Counted from the stretch's first letter, positions 26,119 to 36,045 are shown. The stretch: DNA of 64,000 nucleotides from Comamonas sp. GB3 AK4-5 (GCF_041320665.1 NZ_CP166730.1:4340001-4404000), one strand, 5' to 3'. The notes: generated from the letters alone by a model not told the origin. Program-made: numbers and translations.

Positions 26119-26994
26119 TTATTGCGCGCGGTTTTGCAGCGCAGCAATGCGCTCTTCGATGGGTGGGTGGCTGGAGAACAGCTTGCCAATCCCCCCGGCA
26201 ATACCCATGGCGGCCATGCTCTTGGGCAGTTCGCCGGGCACCATGCCACCCAGGCGGGCCAGAGCGTTGACCATGGGCTGCTTGCGGCCCATCAGCTGGG
26301 CGGCGCCGGCATCGGCGCGGAATTCGCGCTGGCGCGAGAACCAGGCCACGATCATGGCAGCCACAAAGCCCAGCAGAATGTCCATCACGATGGTGGTCAC
26401 GTAGTAGCCAATGCCGGGGCCGGAGCTGTTTTCGTCGTTCTTGCGCAAAAAGCTGTCCACGGCATAGCCGATGACGCGCGACAGAAACACCACAAAGGTG
26501 TTCATCACACCCTGGATCAGGGTCATGGTCACCATGTCGCCATTGGCCACGTGGGCCACTTCATGGCCGATCACGGCCTCGACCTCTTCGCGGGTCATGC
26601 CTTGCAGCAGACCGGTGGACACCGCCACCAGGGCCGAGTTCTTGAAGGCGCCGGTAGCAAAGGCATTGGGCTCGCCTTCGTAGATGCCGACTTCGGGCAT
26701 GCCAATGCCGGCCTTCTGGGCGAAGTTCTGCACCGTCTGCAGAATCCAGGCCTCATCGGCATTGCGCGGCTGGTCAATCACATGCACGCCCGAGGTCCAC
26801 TTGGCCATGGGCTTGGAGATCAGCAGCGAGATGATGGCGCCGCCAAAGCCCATGATGAAGGCAAAGCCCAGCAGGGCGCCCAGGTTCAGGCCGTTGGCGG
26901 TGAGAAAGCGGTTCACGCCCAGCAGGCTGGCCACGATACCGAGCACCACCACCACGGCGATGTTCGTCAGTAAGAAGAGTGCAATACGTTTCAT
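26119..26994 (-). CDS. htpX: HtpX-family inner-membrane zinc protease
   Basis: The 291-residue protein is an M48-family metalloprotease that takes part in membrane protein quality control. It has two N-terminal membrane helices (about residues 5-25 and 35-58), the zinc-binding HEVAH at 144-148, further helices, and the third ligand region [10 protein letters not shown] chose ATG 26994 ([12 protein letters not shown]), the family-standard start; a longer in-frame version adds unlikely sequence. No close functional partner is adjacent, and it may be a single-gene unit. Confidence 0.95.
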   Translation of the reverse strand: MKRIALFLLTNIAVVVVLGIVASLLGVNRFLTANGLNLGALLGFAFIMGFGGAIISLLISKPMAKWTSGVHVIDQPRNADEAWILQTVQNFAQKAGIGMPEVGIYEGEPNAFATGAFKNSALVAVSTGLLQGMTREEVEAVIGHEVAHVANGDMVTMTLIQGVMNTFVVFLSRVIGYAVDSFLRKNDENSSGPGIGYYVTTIVMDILLGFVAAMIVAWFSRQREFRADAGAAQLMGRKQPMVNALARLGGMVPGELPKSMAAMGIAGGIGKLFSSHPPIEERIAALQNRAQ

Positions 26995-27259
26995 GGGGAT
27001 TTTTGCTCCATACGGAGAAAGCCAAAAAGGGAAAAGCGCCGAAAAAGGGCCGCCCCGACCCGAGGGAAATGGGGCCGGGCCCAGCCATTTCAAGCAGATG
27101 TCACCTGTACGGTCCCGGTGTTGTCATGTTTATGTCGGGGCACTGGCTGCGAAATAGGAGGGATGCATCATAGAAGCAAAAGTTCTGCGCAGCCTGGCAA
27201 AAATCCGGCAGATGCACGGGGCGACCATTACAGATAGCAGCGGCCCCGGCAGATCGCCC

Positions 27260-29473
27260 TCAAACGAACCCCTGACCGCCAGGCGCGGGGCGCTTGTCCA
27301 AGTCAGCCTGCAGCGCCTGCTTGCGCTGGCTGCTGGCCCGCAGGCGCAGCACCAGCATGGTCCCGCCCAGCAACAGCAAGCCTGCCACCAGCAATGCCAG
27401 GCACAACTTCGCCAGGGCCTGAGGCAGGCTGGTTTGTGCCAAGCCGGGGTCCAGGGCGATACGCAAGGCTCCACCATCCCCCTGCCCCACGGCTGTCACC
27501 ATGCCGGTGAGGGTGAAGCTGCGCAGGCCGCTGTCGCCGGCATTGGTTTGCAGCAGCTTCCAGCGCTCCAGCTGGTTGAGCCGCTCATCATTTTTCGACG
27601 CATAGGGCTGCAGCTCCTCAGCCGAAGGCAGGACAACCAGCACGCCACCCTGGGCCGCTTGTATGCGCCCCATGGCGGCCTTTGCACGCTCGCTCACGGC
27701 ATGGTCCACGGCGGTGGTCAGTGCAGCACGCAGCTCGCTCTGCTCTCGCTCGGTCATGAGCAAGCTGGCATATTCCTCCCCCGGCTGGGCCAGACGTTTG
27801 AAGGCCTCCCAGTCGCGCACGGCTTCTGCTTCATCGGCCCCATCGTTGGCAACCACCATCAGCTTGGTCCTGAGCATCTGGCAGTCCCGTGCCGACAGGC
27901 CGCCCTCGGCCTCGCAGGCTGCATCCAGCACCGCGATCTTGCGGTCCATGCCATCCCACTGCTGGGGAATATCTATCTGCCGCCCCGCCATCAATGCGGC
28001 GGCGCTCAGGCTGCGGTCCCCGCCCATCATGCGCATCAAGGCCAGGTTTTGCAGCATGCGCACCGTGGCAGAGCCAACGCTGTCCCTGGGCTGGAAGAAA
28101 TCCGCAGCCCCCACTTGGGCCACGGCCTCGGGCAGTTCCAGCGCCGGCAGCTGGGGTGCGGTTCCTCCCCAGCGCAACACGCTGCAGTCGCGCTCGGGCA
28201 GGCCCTGGCCCAAGGGCGGCATGCGTATTTCGCAGCGGCCCTGGCCGTGCAGCTGCACTTCACTGGCCCAACGCGGAGGCTGTGCCAGCAGCGCCGCCGG
28301 ATCGCTATGGCTGCTGCTGTTCGTCTGCAGCACGCCATGGGCCACGCGGGCCGCACTGGCACCCAGTTGCGGGCCGCTCAAGCACAAGACCAGCAGCCCC
28401 AGCAGGCCGGCAATGCACAGCAGCACATAGCGCCCCCACTGCACCGGCGGAAAGCGCCGCCATTCATCCGCCAGCGACCAGCCACGGCCAAAGCCCACCG
28501 CAGCGTGGTCCTTGACGCGAACATCGACCTCCACCAGACGGCCCACTGGCATGCCCTGGGCGGCATGCTGCCAATGCGCGGGAAAGCTCACCTCCACCTG
28601 GTCACCGATGAAGAACTTCTGCACGCTCACCGCGGCATTGTCAGGATTGACCCACTGAATCCCGTTCAGTACACCGCGCACCTTGTTCACGGTTTGCGCA
28701 GCCTCCTGCAAGGCCGGCTTGCGGCGCAGCGTCAGCCACAGGGCCCAGAGCACGGCCAATCCTGCCAGGCCCAGGGCCACGGTCTGGGCGATTTCCGGCA
28801 GCTCCCAGTTGCCCACCCACAGAGCGATCAACGCCAGCAGCCAGACGAAGGCTGCACCCCAGCCCCCGATGCCACCTTCGCGCTCAGCCACCTCTTCGGC
28901 GCTCTCGTTACGCTGGCTCACGATTTCCACGGCATTGCTGTCCGCGGCGGCCTTGGTCGCATGGGCATCGTCCGTGGATTCGGCTGCAGGCTCGGCAGAT
29001 TGCAGCAAACTGCCAGGCTTGGCCTGTTCCCAATCGGCCTGGGCTTGCTGTGCCTGCTGGCTGCGCTCGCGGCCTTCGAGTAAATCGAAGTCATTGAGCT
29101 TGACCACCACCGCGTGTTTGCCAGCGAGCACCACTTCCGCCTGGTTGTATTCGTCCAGGAAAATAAAGGCGTCATAGGGCAGCACCACATCCACACCACC
29201 CAGGGTGTCGTGTACGGTGCGACTGCCCTGGGTCTCGATGCCATGGCGCACAAATACGCCCGAGAGCGCCCGCACTTCCCCATCCACCTCCAGACCGCCC
29301 AGAAAAGGGGTCAAGGCCAGCTTTTCCTCGGCACTGAGTTGGCGCATCACAGGCGCCTTGCGCAGCTGGGCCAGATCGTTTTTGTTGCCCGAACGCCTGA
29401 CCATATAGGTAATGCCGCTGTAGACCGCATAGGCCAGCAGACCTAGCTTCAGGAAGATGATGAGGCTGTCCAT
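27260..29473 (-). CDS. igaA: IgaA-like five-helix membrane protein
   Basis: The 737-residue protein has membrane helices near residues 4-22, 204-221, 231-248, 348-366 and 690-709, with large cytoplasmic parts between helices 1 and 2 and between 3 and 4, and a periplasmic part between 4 and 5. This is the layout of IgaA/YrfF, the inner-membrane brake on the Rcs phosphorelay. The periplasmic part holds cysteine pairs (GRCEIR and ERDCSV; DAACEA and ARDCQM), as in IgaA. Segments such as LSAEEKLALTPFL and VDVVLPYDAFIF resemble the IgaA N-domain. No Rcs genes lie nearby. It is probably co-transcribed with the DUF3025 gene 51 bases upstream. Confidence 0.75.
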   Translation of the reverse strand: MDSLIIFLKLGLLAYAVYSGITYMVRRSGNKNDLAQLRKAPVMRQLSAEEKLALTPFLGGLEVDGEVRALSGVFVRHGIETQGSRTVHDTLGGVDVVLPYDAFIFLDEYNQAEVVLAGKHAVVVKLNDFDLLEGRERSQQAQQAQADWEQAKPGSLLQSAEPAAESTDDAHATKAAADSNAVEIVSQRNESAEEVAEREGGIGGWGAAFVWLLALIALWVGNWELPEIAQTVALGLAGLAVLWALWLTLRRKPALQEAAQTVNKVRGVLNGIQWVNPDNAAVSVQKFFIGDQVEVSFPAHWQHAAQGMPVGRLVEVDVRVKDHAAVGFGRGWSLADEWRRFPPVQWGRYVLLCIAGLLGLLVLCLSGPQLGASAARVAHGVLQTNSSSHSDPAALLAQPPRWASEVQLHGQGRCEIRMPPLGQGLPERDCSVLRWGGTAPQLPALELPEAVAQVGAADFFQPRDSVGSATVRMLQNLALMRMMGGDRSLSAAALMAGRQIDIPQQWDGMDRKIAVLDAACEAEGGLSARDCQMLRTKLMVVANDGADEAEAVRDWEAFKRLAQPGEEYASLLMTEREQSELRAALTTAVDHAVSERAKAAMGRIQAAQGGVLVVLPSAEELQPYASKNDERLNQLERWKLLQTNAGDSGLRSFTLTGMVTAVGQGDGGALRIALDPGLAQTSLPQALAKLCLALLVAGLLLLGGTMLVLRLRASSQRKQALQADLDKRPAPGGQGFV

Positions 29474-29524
29474 GTCTTTTTTTCTCTTTCGACTGTTTGA
29501 TGGTTTTTCTGCAAAGACGTTGGC

Positions 29525-30358
29525 TCACATGAGCAGGCTGTGGCCTACCGTATCCCCCATGGGACGGCGTGCAGGCCGGAAGACGGCTGTATTGGCGTAA
29601 AAAGCTGCTGCTGCATTGCTGGCATGCCAGCCGGGAATGCCGGACAGCGGCAACGGTGTGAAAGGCTTGCGGGCCAGGTGCTCACGGGTGAACACCGCAG
29701 CCATGGCCGCATCGTCAGGGGCAATGCTGCGGTCGGCCTGAAAGCCTACCGGCGGAGCCAGCAGCACCTGGGCGGTGACATCCATGCGATCCACCAGCAA
29801 CTTTTCCATCAGCGCATGGCCAAACACCAGCAGACGCGCATGCTGCCACAGGTCGCGGTGGGTGAGGAACAAAGCCTGCCAGTCGCGCGCCAGCAAGGCC
29901 TGCCACAGCGGCGCGGGGGCGTGGAGCACGGCCCCGCTCTCATCGAACAAGGTGGCAGCATCGCGCACCGGCCCGCGCTGCGCGCCCACACCCTGGGCCG
30001 CAATCACCTCGGCCTGCAAGGCATTGAGGCGGCGCTTGGTCTCGGGGTAGTGCAGCCACACCAAGCCGTTGAAAAAATCGTGAAAGTTGTCGCGCGTGGG
30101 CACGCAGCGCTGGGCCGCGATAAAGGCCTCATAGGCCATGCCCGCCGGCAGATCGGCCTGAGGCACAAAGCATTGGCCCAGGACCTGCAACGCGGGCGGC
30201 AGTGCGCTGTTCAGCACCGCATGCACCGAGCCGCCTTGCAGCAGCTGCCAGGTCAGCAGCGCGCCCTGCGTACGCAGCGGCGCCAACCAGGGCTGGGACC
30301 AATCCACGCTCTGCCAATCTGCGTCCTTGACGCCCGCCGGATCGGCAGAAAAAACCAT
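29525..30358 (-). CDS. DUF3025 family protein
   Basis: The 277-residue protein carries the DUF3025 hallmark around residues 85-120: RDNFHDFFNGLVWLHYPETK then RRLNALQAE. Known members are found in many beta- and gammaproteobacteria; I know of no established function. No signal peptide or membrane helix is seen, so it is likely cytosolic. It lies 51 bases before the igaA-like gene on the same strand and probably shares its promoter. Confidence 0.85.
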   Translation of the reverse strand: MVFSADPAGVKDADWQSVDWSQPWLAPLRTQGALLTWQLLQGGSVHAVLNSALPPALQVLGQCFVPQADLPAGMAYEAFIAAQRCVPTRDNFHDFFNGLVWLHYPETKRRLNALQAEVIAAQGVGAQRGPVRDAATLFDESGAVLHAPAPLWQALLARDWQALFLTHRDLWQHARLLVFGHALMEKLLVDRMDVTAQVLLAPPVGFQADRSIAPDDAAMAAVFTREHLARKPFTPLPLSGIPGWHASNAAAAFYANTAVFRPARRPMGDTVGHSLLM

Positions 30359-30485
30359 AGCTGTCTACGCTTTATATGCTTGATGTTAGGAGTCAATTCA
30401 ACCGTAAAGGCAGAGTTGAAGCGCTATGAATGCTATGTTTTTCCTAAAACATCGCACTCTAGCTACTACCAGTCCATGCCACCGG

Positions 30486-30590
30486 CGCGGCCCAGGCCAG
30501 GGCACCGCGCAAGGGCCGCCCCGCAGCGCCAGTGCCGTCCCCCTCCGGTGAAGCCTGAGAGAGGGAAGCGGCATAGCCGCTCAGGGGGTG
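30486..30590 (-). repeat. Dispersed 3'-end element, copy 5 (after pyrC)
   Basis: On the minus strand CACCCCCTGAGCGGC follows the pyrC TAG stop directly. The CTCTCTCAGGCTTCACCGGAGGG stem and GCGGGGCGGCCCTTGCGCGG core are present. It fills part of the gap to the DUF3025 gene. Confidence 0.85.
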
Positions 30591-31634
30591 CTACTTGATC
30601 ACTTTCCAGGGCAGGCTATCGCCCGCGCGCAGCGGCTTGAGCTGGGCTTCGCCATAGGCAAAGCTGTCCGGCGGGGTCCAGCTTTCGCGGCGCAGCGTGA
30701 TGGTGTCGCTGTTGCGCGGCAGGCCGTAAAAATCGGCGCCGTGAAAGCTGGCAAAGCCTTCGAGCTTGTCCAACGCGCCGGCATTGTCAAAGGCCTCGGC
30801 ATACATCTCGATGGCAGCATGGGCGCTGTAGCAACCAGCGCAGCCCGTGGCCGCTTCCTTGAGATGGGCTGCGTGCGGTGCGCTGTCGGTGCCCAGGAAG
30901 AACTTGGTGCTGCCGCTGGTGGCGGCCTGGACCAGGGCCAGTCTATGGGTTTCGCGCTTGAGCACCGGCAGGCAGTAGAAATGCGGGCGTATGCCACCGG
31001 TGAAGATGGCGTTGCGGTTGAACAGCAAATGCTGGGGCGTGATGGTGGCGGCCACAAAGCGGTCGGCCGCGGCCACGTACTCGGCGCCCTCTTTGGTAGT
31101 GATGTGCTCCATCACAATCTTCAACTCGGGGAAGTCGCGGCGCAGCGGAATCAGCTGCTGCTCGATAAAGGCGGCCTCGCGATCGAACAGGTCCACGCTG
31201 GGGTCGGTCACCTCGCCGTGCACCAGAAAAATCAAGCCCTCGCGCTGCATGGCAGCCAGGGTGGGGTAAATCTTGCGCAGATCGGTCACGCCATGGTCGC
31301 TGTTGGTGGTGGCACCGGCCGGGTAGAGCTTGCAGGCCACGACGCCGGCTGCCTTGGCGGCGGCAATGTCCTCAGGCGAGAGCTTGTCCGTCAGGTACAG
31401 CGTCATCAAGGGCGTAAAGGCCAGACCCTGGGGCACGGCCGCCAGAATGCGGGCGCGGTAGTCCAATGCCATCTGCGCCGTGGTCACCGGCGGCTTGAGG
31501 TTGGGCATGATGACGGCGCGGCCCATCTGGGCGGCGCTGTGGGGCACCACGGCGCGCAGGGCGTCGCCGTCACGCACATGCAGGTGCCAGTCGTCGGGTC
31601 GGGTGATGGTGAGAGAGTCGAGTTGGGCGGTCAT
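30591..31634 (-). CDS. pyrC: Dihydroorotase (class II)
   Basis: The 347-residue enzyme interconverts N-carbamoyl-aspartate and dihydroorotate in pyrimidine synthesis. Zinc ligands are visible: H17 and H19 in WHLHVRDG, the carboxylated lysine K102 in [12 protein letters not shown]139 in LVHGEV, H177 in MEHITT, and D250 in [10 protein letters not shown]. Length and residue numbers match E. coli-type PyrC closely. A Bug receptor gene ends 75 bases upstream on the same strand. No other pyrimidine gene is next to it. Confidence 0.96.
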   Translation of the reverse strand: MTAQLDSLTITRPDDWHLHVRDGDALRAVVPHSAAQMGRAVIMPNLKPPVTTAQMALDYRARILAAVPQGLAFTPLMTLYLTDKLSPEDIAAAKAAGVVACKLYPAGATTNSDHGVTDLRKIYPTLAAMQREGLIFLVHGEVTDPSVDLFDREAAFIEQQLIPLRRDFPELKIVMEHITTKEGAEYVAAADRFVAATITPQHLLFNRNAIFTGGIRPHFYCLPVLKRETHRLALVQAATSGSTKFFLGTDSAPHAAHLKEAATGCAGCYSAHAAIEMYAEAFDNAGALDKLEGFASFHGADFYGLPRNSDTITLRRESWTPPDSFAYGEAQLKPLRAGDSLPWKVIK

Positions 31635-31709
31635 GGGACGCTATTGTCCCATCGCCGCCATGACCGGGCTGCCGAGAGCCTGTTCTCCCACCTGCAAGCG
31701 CCTGGACGC

Positions 31710-32708
31710 TTAGTTGCTGGAGATGTTGTTGTCGGCAATCACCTTGCCCCATTTGCTCAGGTCGGCGGCAATGCGGTTGTGCATGGACTGGCCGGGCGCA
31801 TAGGCCGCCGTGGTGCCGACTTGCTGCAGCTTCTCCTGCACGCTCTTGTCTTCCAGCGCCTTCTTCAGGGCAGAACCCAGCTGGTCCACGATGGGCTGCG
31901 GCGTGCCGCGCGGGGCCATCAGGCCACCCCAGGCCACGGCATCAAAGCCGGGGAAGCCCTGCTCGGCCACTGTTTTCACATTCGGGGTGAAGACCACGCG
32001 CTGGGGAGAACCCACGGCAATCGGGCGCAGCTTGCCGGACTTGATGTGGGGCAGCGCGGCAATCATGTCCGAGAACATCATCGGCACCTGGCCACCCAGC
32101 AAATCGGTAATGGCCGGGGCGCTGCCCTTGTACGAGATGTGCAGCATCTCGAACTTGCCCTGGCTCTTGAGCAGCTCGGTGGACAAATGCCCGAAGCTGC
32201 CCGTGCCCGCGCTGTTGTAGTTCAGCAGCTGCTTTTTCGAAGCGGCGATCAGTTGGGGCAAATCCTGCACATCCAGCACCTTGGGATTGACCACCATCAC
32301 GATGGGCAGGTCATAGGCCACGCCAATGTGGGCAAAGTCCTTCAGCAGATCGTATTTCTTCTGGCCATAGAGCTTGTCACCCAGCACGGTGGGCGATGCC
32401 AGCATGGTCAGCGTATAGCCATCAGCCGGGCTCTTGGCCACGACATCCGTGCCCAGCATGCCGGAAGCACCTGCGCGGTTTTCCACGATCACGGGTTTGC
32501 CCAGCGTCTCCCCCATGTGCTGGCCCAGGATGCGGGCAGCCGTATCGGTGGGACCGCCAGGAGGGAAAGGCACGACCAGTTTGATGGGTTGGTTGGGATA
32601 GGTCCCAGCATTCGATGCCAGGGCCGCAACGCTCCAGCTGCCGGCACACAAAGCGGCAGCGGCCACGCAGACCGCACGGCGACCCAGGCGAGAGGAAATC
32701 GGGAACAT
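31710..32708 (-). CDS. Bug/TctC-family periplasmic solute-binding protein
   Basis: The 332-residue receptor has a Sec-type signal (residues 1 to about 30), the motif YPNQPIKLVVPFPPGGPTDT, VENRAGASGMLGTDVV, and the pocket loop ISYKGSAPAITD. ATG 32708 follows GGAGACC. It is divergent from an IclR gene across a 159-base gap, so it is likely the target of that regulator. No TctAB genes are near, so it is another orphan receptor, related to the 13060-14073 protein by its sequence pattern. The ligand is unknown. Confidence 0.9.
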   Translation of the reverse strand: MFPISSRLGRRAVCVAAAALCAGSWSVAALASNAGTYPNQPIKLVVPFPPGGPTDTAARILGQHMGETLGKPVIVENRAGASGMLGTDVVAKSPADGYTLTMLASPTVLGDKLYGQKKYDLLKDFAHIGVAYDLPIVMVVNPKVLDVQDLPQLIAASKKQLLNYNSAGTGSFGHLSTELLKSQGKFEMLHISYKGSAPAITDLLGGQVPMMFSDMIAALPHIKSGKLRPIAVGSPQRVVFTPNVKTVAEQGFPGFDAVAWGGLMAPRGTPQPIVDQLGSALKKALEDKSVQEKLQQVGTTAAYAPGQSMHNRIAADLSKWGKVIADNNISSN

Positions 32709-32786
32709 AGGGAGGTCTCCAAGGGAAATGGCAGCACGCGATTTCTGATGTGTCGCGCATCTGTCAGGCAGAAAGAAATTAATTTG

Positions 32787-32800
32787 CGAACATTTGTTCG
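32787..32800. promoter_or_regulatory. Palindrome in the IclR/Bug divergent promoter
   Basis: CGAACA-TT-TGTTCG is a perfect 14-bp palindrome between the Bug start (32708) and the IclR start (32868). IclR proteins bind short palindromes in such gaps, so it is a good operator candidate; no binding evidence exists here. A CCTGCT/AGCAGG hairpin (about 32830-32845) lies closer to the IclR start. Confidence 0.5.
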
Positions 32801-32867
32801 GGAATAATGCTATCCAACTTCTTTCATCACCTGCTGTCTAGCAGGCGACAGTCATAAGCCACCAACC

Positions 32868-33701
32868 ATGCCTTCACGCCAAGCCCCCTCTTCCGCCGAA
32901 GCGTCCGACACCCAGCATCTGCAGAGCGAACGGCTGGAATCGCTGGCCAACGGCCTCGCCCTGCTGCGCGTGTTTGCCGAAGGCACACCATCGCTCACTG
33001 TGCAGGAGGCGGCCCAGCGGCTCGGCATGACACGCGCCGCAGCCCGACGTCTGCTGATCACGCTGCAGCTGGAGGGCTATCTGCGCTGCGAGGGCAATCT
33101 CTACTACGTCACCCCCAGGGTCATGGACCTGGGCTTTGCCTACTACGCCTCCATGAGCCTTCCCCAGTTGGCGCACGCCACCTTGCAGTCGCTGGGCGAT
33201 CAGGTGTCGGAGGCCTGCTCTCTGGGTGTATGGGACAGCGGCCATGTGGTGATCGTGGCCCGCCATGAGCCGGCACGGGTGCTGCGTGTCAATGTGGACA
33301 TTGGCCGCAGGCTGCCGGCATTTGCCCACTCCATGGGCCGCGTGCTGCTGGCCAACCAGCCCGTGGCGGCCCAGCGTGCCCACCTCAAGGCCTGGCCGCC
33401 CGAGGCCTTCACCAAAGAAACGGTGACGGCCAAAGAAAAGCTGCTGCAGATCTTCCAGCAGGTCGGCCAACAGGGCTGGTGCATCCTGGCGGGGGAACTG
33501 GCGGAAGGTTTTTGCGGCATCTCCGTGCCCATCCAGGGCAGCACGGGCAAGGTGCTGGCGGCGCTGAGCATCACCATGGTGCAAGGGCGGCGCACGGTGC
33601 AAGACCTGGAGGCCGATTACCTCCCCAAACTGCAGGCCGCAGCACAGCAACTGGAGGCGCTGGTGCATGGCCGCGAGCGCTTTCACGGCTTCAATTTCTA
33701 G
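32868..33701 (+). CDS. IclR-family transcriptional regulator
   Basis: The 277-residue protein has an N-terminal winged helix-turn-helix (about residues 25-90, with TVQEAAQRLGMTRAAARRLL) and a C-terminal IclR effector domain containing CILAGELAEGFCGISVPIQG. Sequence style is closest to the PcaR/PobR/PcaU aromatic-acid group, in my judgement. It is divergent from a Bug receptor gene, the usual arrangement for local control of uptake. No catabolic genes lie next to it, so its effector is unknown. Confidence 0.9.
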   Translation: MPSRQAPSSAEASDTQHLQSERLESLANGLALLRVFAEGTPSLTVQEAAQRLGMTRAAARRLLITLQLEGYLRCEGNLYYVTPRVMDLGFAYYASMSLPQLAHATLQSLGDQVSEACSLGVWDSGHVVIVARHEPARVLRVNVDIGRRLPAFAHSMGRVLLANQPVAAQRAHLKAWPPEAFTKETVTAKEKLLQIFQQVGQQGWCILAGELAEGFCGISVPIQGSTGKVLAALSITMVQGRRTVQDLEADYLPKLQAAAQQLEALVHGRERFHGFNF

Positions 33702-33736
33702 CCGTCAGGCCATGGCCGCTGGCAGACAGAAGAGAT

Positions 33737-33766
33737 AAAAAAAAGGAGCACCCAAGGTGCTCCTTT
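33737..33766 (-). terminator. Intrinsic terminator after gltL
   Basis: An 11-bp perfect stem (33742-33752 with 33756-33766, loop of three) is followed on the minus strand by eight T. It closes the glt operon about 31 bases past the gltL stop codon. On the plus strand it may also stop IclR transcripts. Confidence 0.9.
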
Positions 33767-33796
33767 GCTGCGGTGTCGCCCTGGGGCGACGCCCCA

Positions 33797-34534
33797 TCAG
33801 TGCTGCAGGATCTTGCTGAGAAAGTCCTTGGTCCGCGGCTGGCGTGCATCGGGATTGCCAAAGAACTCTTCCTTGCTGCAGTCCTCAAGGATCTTGCCGC
33901 CCACGTCCATGAAGATCACGCGGCTGGCCACCTTCTTGGCAAAACCCATTTCGTGCGTCACGCACATCATGGTCATGCCTTCATGGGCCAGGCCCACCAT
34001 CACGTCCAGCACTTCGCCCACCATTTCGGGGTCGAGTGCGGAAGTGGGCTCGTCAAACAGCATGACCACGGGGTCCATGGACAGGGCGCGAGCAATGGCC
34101 ACGCGCTGCTGCTGCCCACCGGAAAGCTGGCCGGGGAACTTGTCCTTGTGCGCCATCAGGCCCACGCGGTCCAGCATCTTCAGACCACGCTCCCGGGCGT
34201 CATCGGCCGAACGGCCCAGCACCTTGATCTGCGCAATCGTCAGGTTCTCCGTCACCGTCAGATGGGGAAACAGCTCGAAATGCTGGAACACCATGCCCAC
34301 CTTGGAGCGCAGCTTGGGCAGATCGGTCTTGGGGTCGTGAATGGCCGTGCCGTTCACATAGATCTCGCCCTTCTGGACGGGCTCCAGCGCGTTGATGGTC
34401 TTGATCAGCGTGGACTTGCCAGAACCCGACGGGCCGCACACCACCACCACTTCACCCTTTTTGATCTGGGTCGAGCAGTCGTTCAGCACCTGAAAGCTGC
34501 CATACCACTTGGAAACGTTTTTGAGTTCGATCAT
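33797..34534 (-). CDS. gltL: Glutamate/aspartate ABC importer, ATPase
   Basis: The 245-residue protein is a polar amino-acid importer ATPase. Walker [10 protein letters not shown] lies at residues 34-42, with [15 protein letters not shown], the Walker [14 protein letters not shown] and the [13 protein letters not shown] switch region. It powers uptake of glutamate or aspartate through the GltJK channel. It is the last gene of gltIJKL and lies 25 bases past gltK. Motifs are complete. Assignment to glutamate/aspartate rests on the operon order and the binding protein. Confidence 0.93.
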   Translation of the reverse strand: MIELKNVSKWYGSFQVLNDCSTQIKKGEVVVVCGPSGSGKSTLIKTINALEPVQKGEIYVNGTAIHDPKTDLPKLRSKVGMVFQHFELFPHLTVTENLTIAQIKVLGRSADDARERGLKMLDRVGLMAHKDKFPGQLSGGQQQRVAIARALSMDPVVMLFDEPTSALDPEMVGEVLDVMVGLAHEGMTMMCVTHEMGFAKKVASRVIFMDVGGKILEDCSKEEFFGNPDARQPRTKDFLSKILQH

Positions 34535-34559
34535 GAATTTTCCTCAGTCAGGGTGCCTA

Positions 34560-35231
34560 TCAGCGAATGATGGCGATCTTCTTGTGCAGGCGCTTGACCA
34601 GCCACGACAGCAAGTAGCAAAGAATGAAGTAGGCAACGGCGGCGGCGATATAGGCCTCCATCGGGCGGCCATAGTTTTTGCCAGCCACTTCAAAGCCCTT
34701 CAACATATCGTAGGCGCCGATGGCGTAGACCAGCGATGTGTCCTGGAACAGGATGATGGTCTGCGTCAGCAGCACCGGCAGCATGTTGCGGAAGGCCTGG
34801 GGCAGCACCACCAGGCGCATGTTCTGGCCATAGGTCATGCCCAGCGCCTGGCCGGCAAACACCTGGCCACGCGGAATGGACTGGATGCCCGCACGCATGA
34901 TTTCCGAGAAGTAAGCCGCCTCAAACGCCACAAAGGTGATGACGGCCGACATCTCGGCACCAATGGGCTTGCCGATCACCAGGGGCACCAGCAGGAAGAA
35001 CCACAGGATCACCATCACCAGCGGAACGGAGCGCATGCCGTTGACGTAGACCGTGGCCGGCCCGGCCAACCACGGGTTGCCCGACAGGCGCATCAGTGCC
35101 AGCAGCGTGCCGAAGAAAATACCGCCCAGCGTGGCCACCACCGTCAAGGTGATGCTGAACATCAAGCCCTTGAGAATGAAGTTCTGGAACAGGTCGGCGT
35201 TGTAGAACGAAAAGTCGAGTGCCAAGTTCAT
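34560..35231 (-). CDS. gltK: Glutamate/aspartate ABC importer, permease GltK
   Basis: The 223-residue protein is a polar amino-acid permease with about five membrane helices and the EAA-type loop (EAAYFSEIMRAGIQSIPRGQ). The start at ATG 35231 lies one base past the gltJ stop, which indicates coupled translation. Together with GltJ it forms the membrane channel of the importer. It precedes gltL by 25 bases. Confidence 0.92.
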   Translation of the reverse strand: MNLALDFSFYNADLFQNFILKGLMFSITLTVVATLGGIFFGTLLALMRLSGNPWLAGPATVYVNGMRSVPLVMVILWFFLLVPLVIGKPIGAEMSAVITFVAFEAAYFSEIMRAGIQSIPRGQVFAGQALGMTYGQNMRLVVLPQAFRNMLPVLLTQTIILFQDTSLVYAIGAYDMLKGFEVAGKNYGRPMEAYIAAAVAYFILCYLLSWLVKRLHKKIAIIR

Positions 35232-35232
35232 G

Positions 35233-35988
35233 TCAGTGTCCTCCCGCACTCGATGCGCTGATCATGCCCGGCACGCGGGAGCGCTTTTCGATGAACGCCA
35301 TGATGCGGTTGATGGCGAAGGCCGAGATGATGTACAGCCCCGTCACTGCCAGATAGACCTCGATGCCACGGCCGGTTTCTTCCTGGGCCTGCATGGCGAA
35401 CATGGTCAGCTCGGTCACCGACACGGCGAACGCCACCGACGAGTTCTTGAAGATGTTCATCGTCTCGCTGGTCAGCGGCGGAATGATGATGCGAAACGCG
35501 TTCGGCAGCAGCACATAGCGGTAGGTCTGCCAGGTGGTGAAGCCCATGGCCATGCCCGCATAGCGCTGGCCGCGCGGCAAGGCCTGAATGCCCGAGCGCA
35601 GCTGCTCGGCAATCCGTGCCGAGGTGAAAAAGCCCAGTGCCAGCACCACCAGCACAAAGCCAGAGACCGACTTCATCGCAGGAAAGATAGCGGGTACCAC
35701 GTGGTACCAGAGAAAAATTTGCACCAGCAAGGGGATGTTGCGGAAGAACTCCACCCACGCATCGCCGAACCGCACCACCCAGGGGTGGTCAGGCAAGGTG
35801 CGCAAGGTGCCAATCACGATGCCCACCAGCAGTGCCAGCGCCAATGCCAGCAGCGACACCGACACCGTCCAGCCCCAGGCAGACAGCATCCAGTCGAGGT
35901 AGGTGACGTCACCGTTCTTGCCAAAACAGCCCTGAACCGCCGTGCGCTCCAGGGTGTCTTCGCAGAACATTTGCCAATCCCATGCCAT
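35233..35988 (-). CDS. gltJ: Glutamate/aspartate ABC importer, permease GltJ
   Basis: The 251-residue protein has an N-terminal periplasmic-like stretch (CFGKNGDVTYLDWM) and then membrane helices, with the permease motif RNIPLLVQIFLWYHVVPA and the loop SARIAEQLRSGIQALPRGQ. ATG 35988 is preceded by GAAGGAAA. A shared feature of GltJ proteins is this longer first loop compared with GltK. It lies 109 bases past gltI, separated from it by a terminator-like hairpin that should lower its expression relative to the binding protein. Confidence 0.92.
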   Translation of the reverse strand: MAWDWQMFCEDTLERTAVQGCFGKNGDVTYLDWMLSAWGWTVSVSLLALALALLVGIVIGTLRTLPDHPWVVRFGDAWVEFFRNIPLLVQIFLWYHVVPAIFPAMKSVSGFVLVVLALGFFTSARIAEQLRSGIQALPRGQRYAGMAMGFTTWQTYRYVLLPNAFRIIIPPLTSETMNIFKNSSVAFAVSVTELTMFAMQAQEETGRGIEVYLAVTGLYIISAFAINRIMAFIEKRSRVPGMISASSAGGH

Positions 35989-36045
35989 AGGATTTCCTTC
36001 AATACAAAACTTCAACCACGGGTGTGCGCCGACACACCCGCCCAA

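Noticed and set aside
30588..32807. A 739-codon plus-strand open frame.
   Set aside because: It lies opposite pyrC and a Bug gene, both with complete active-site or family motifs.
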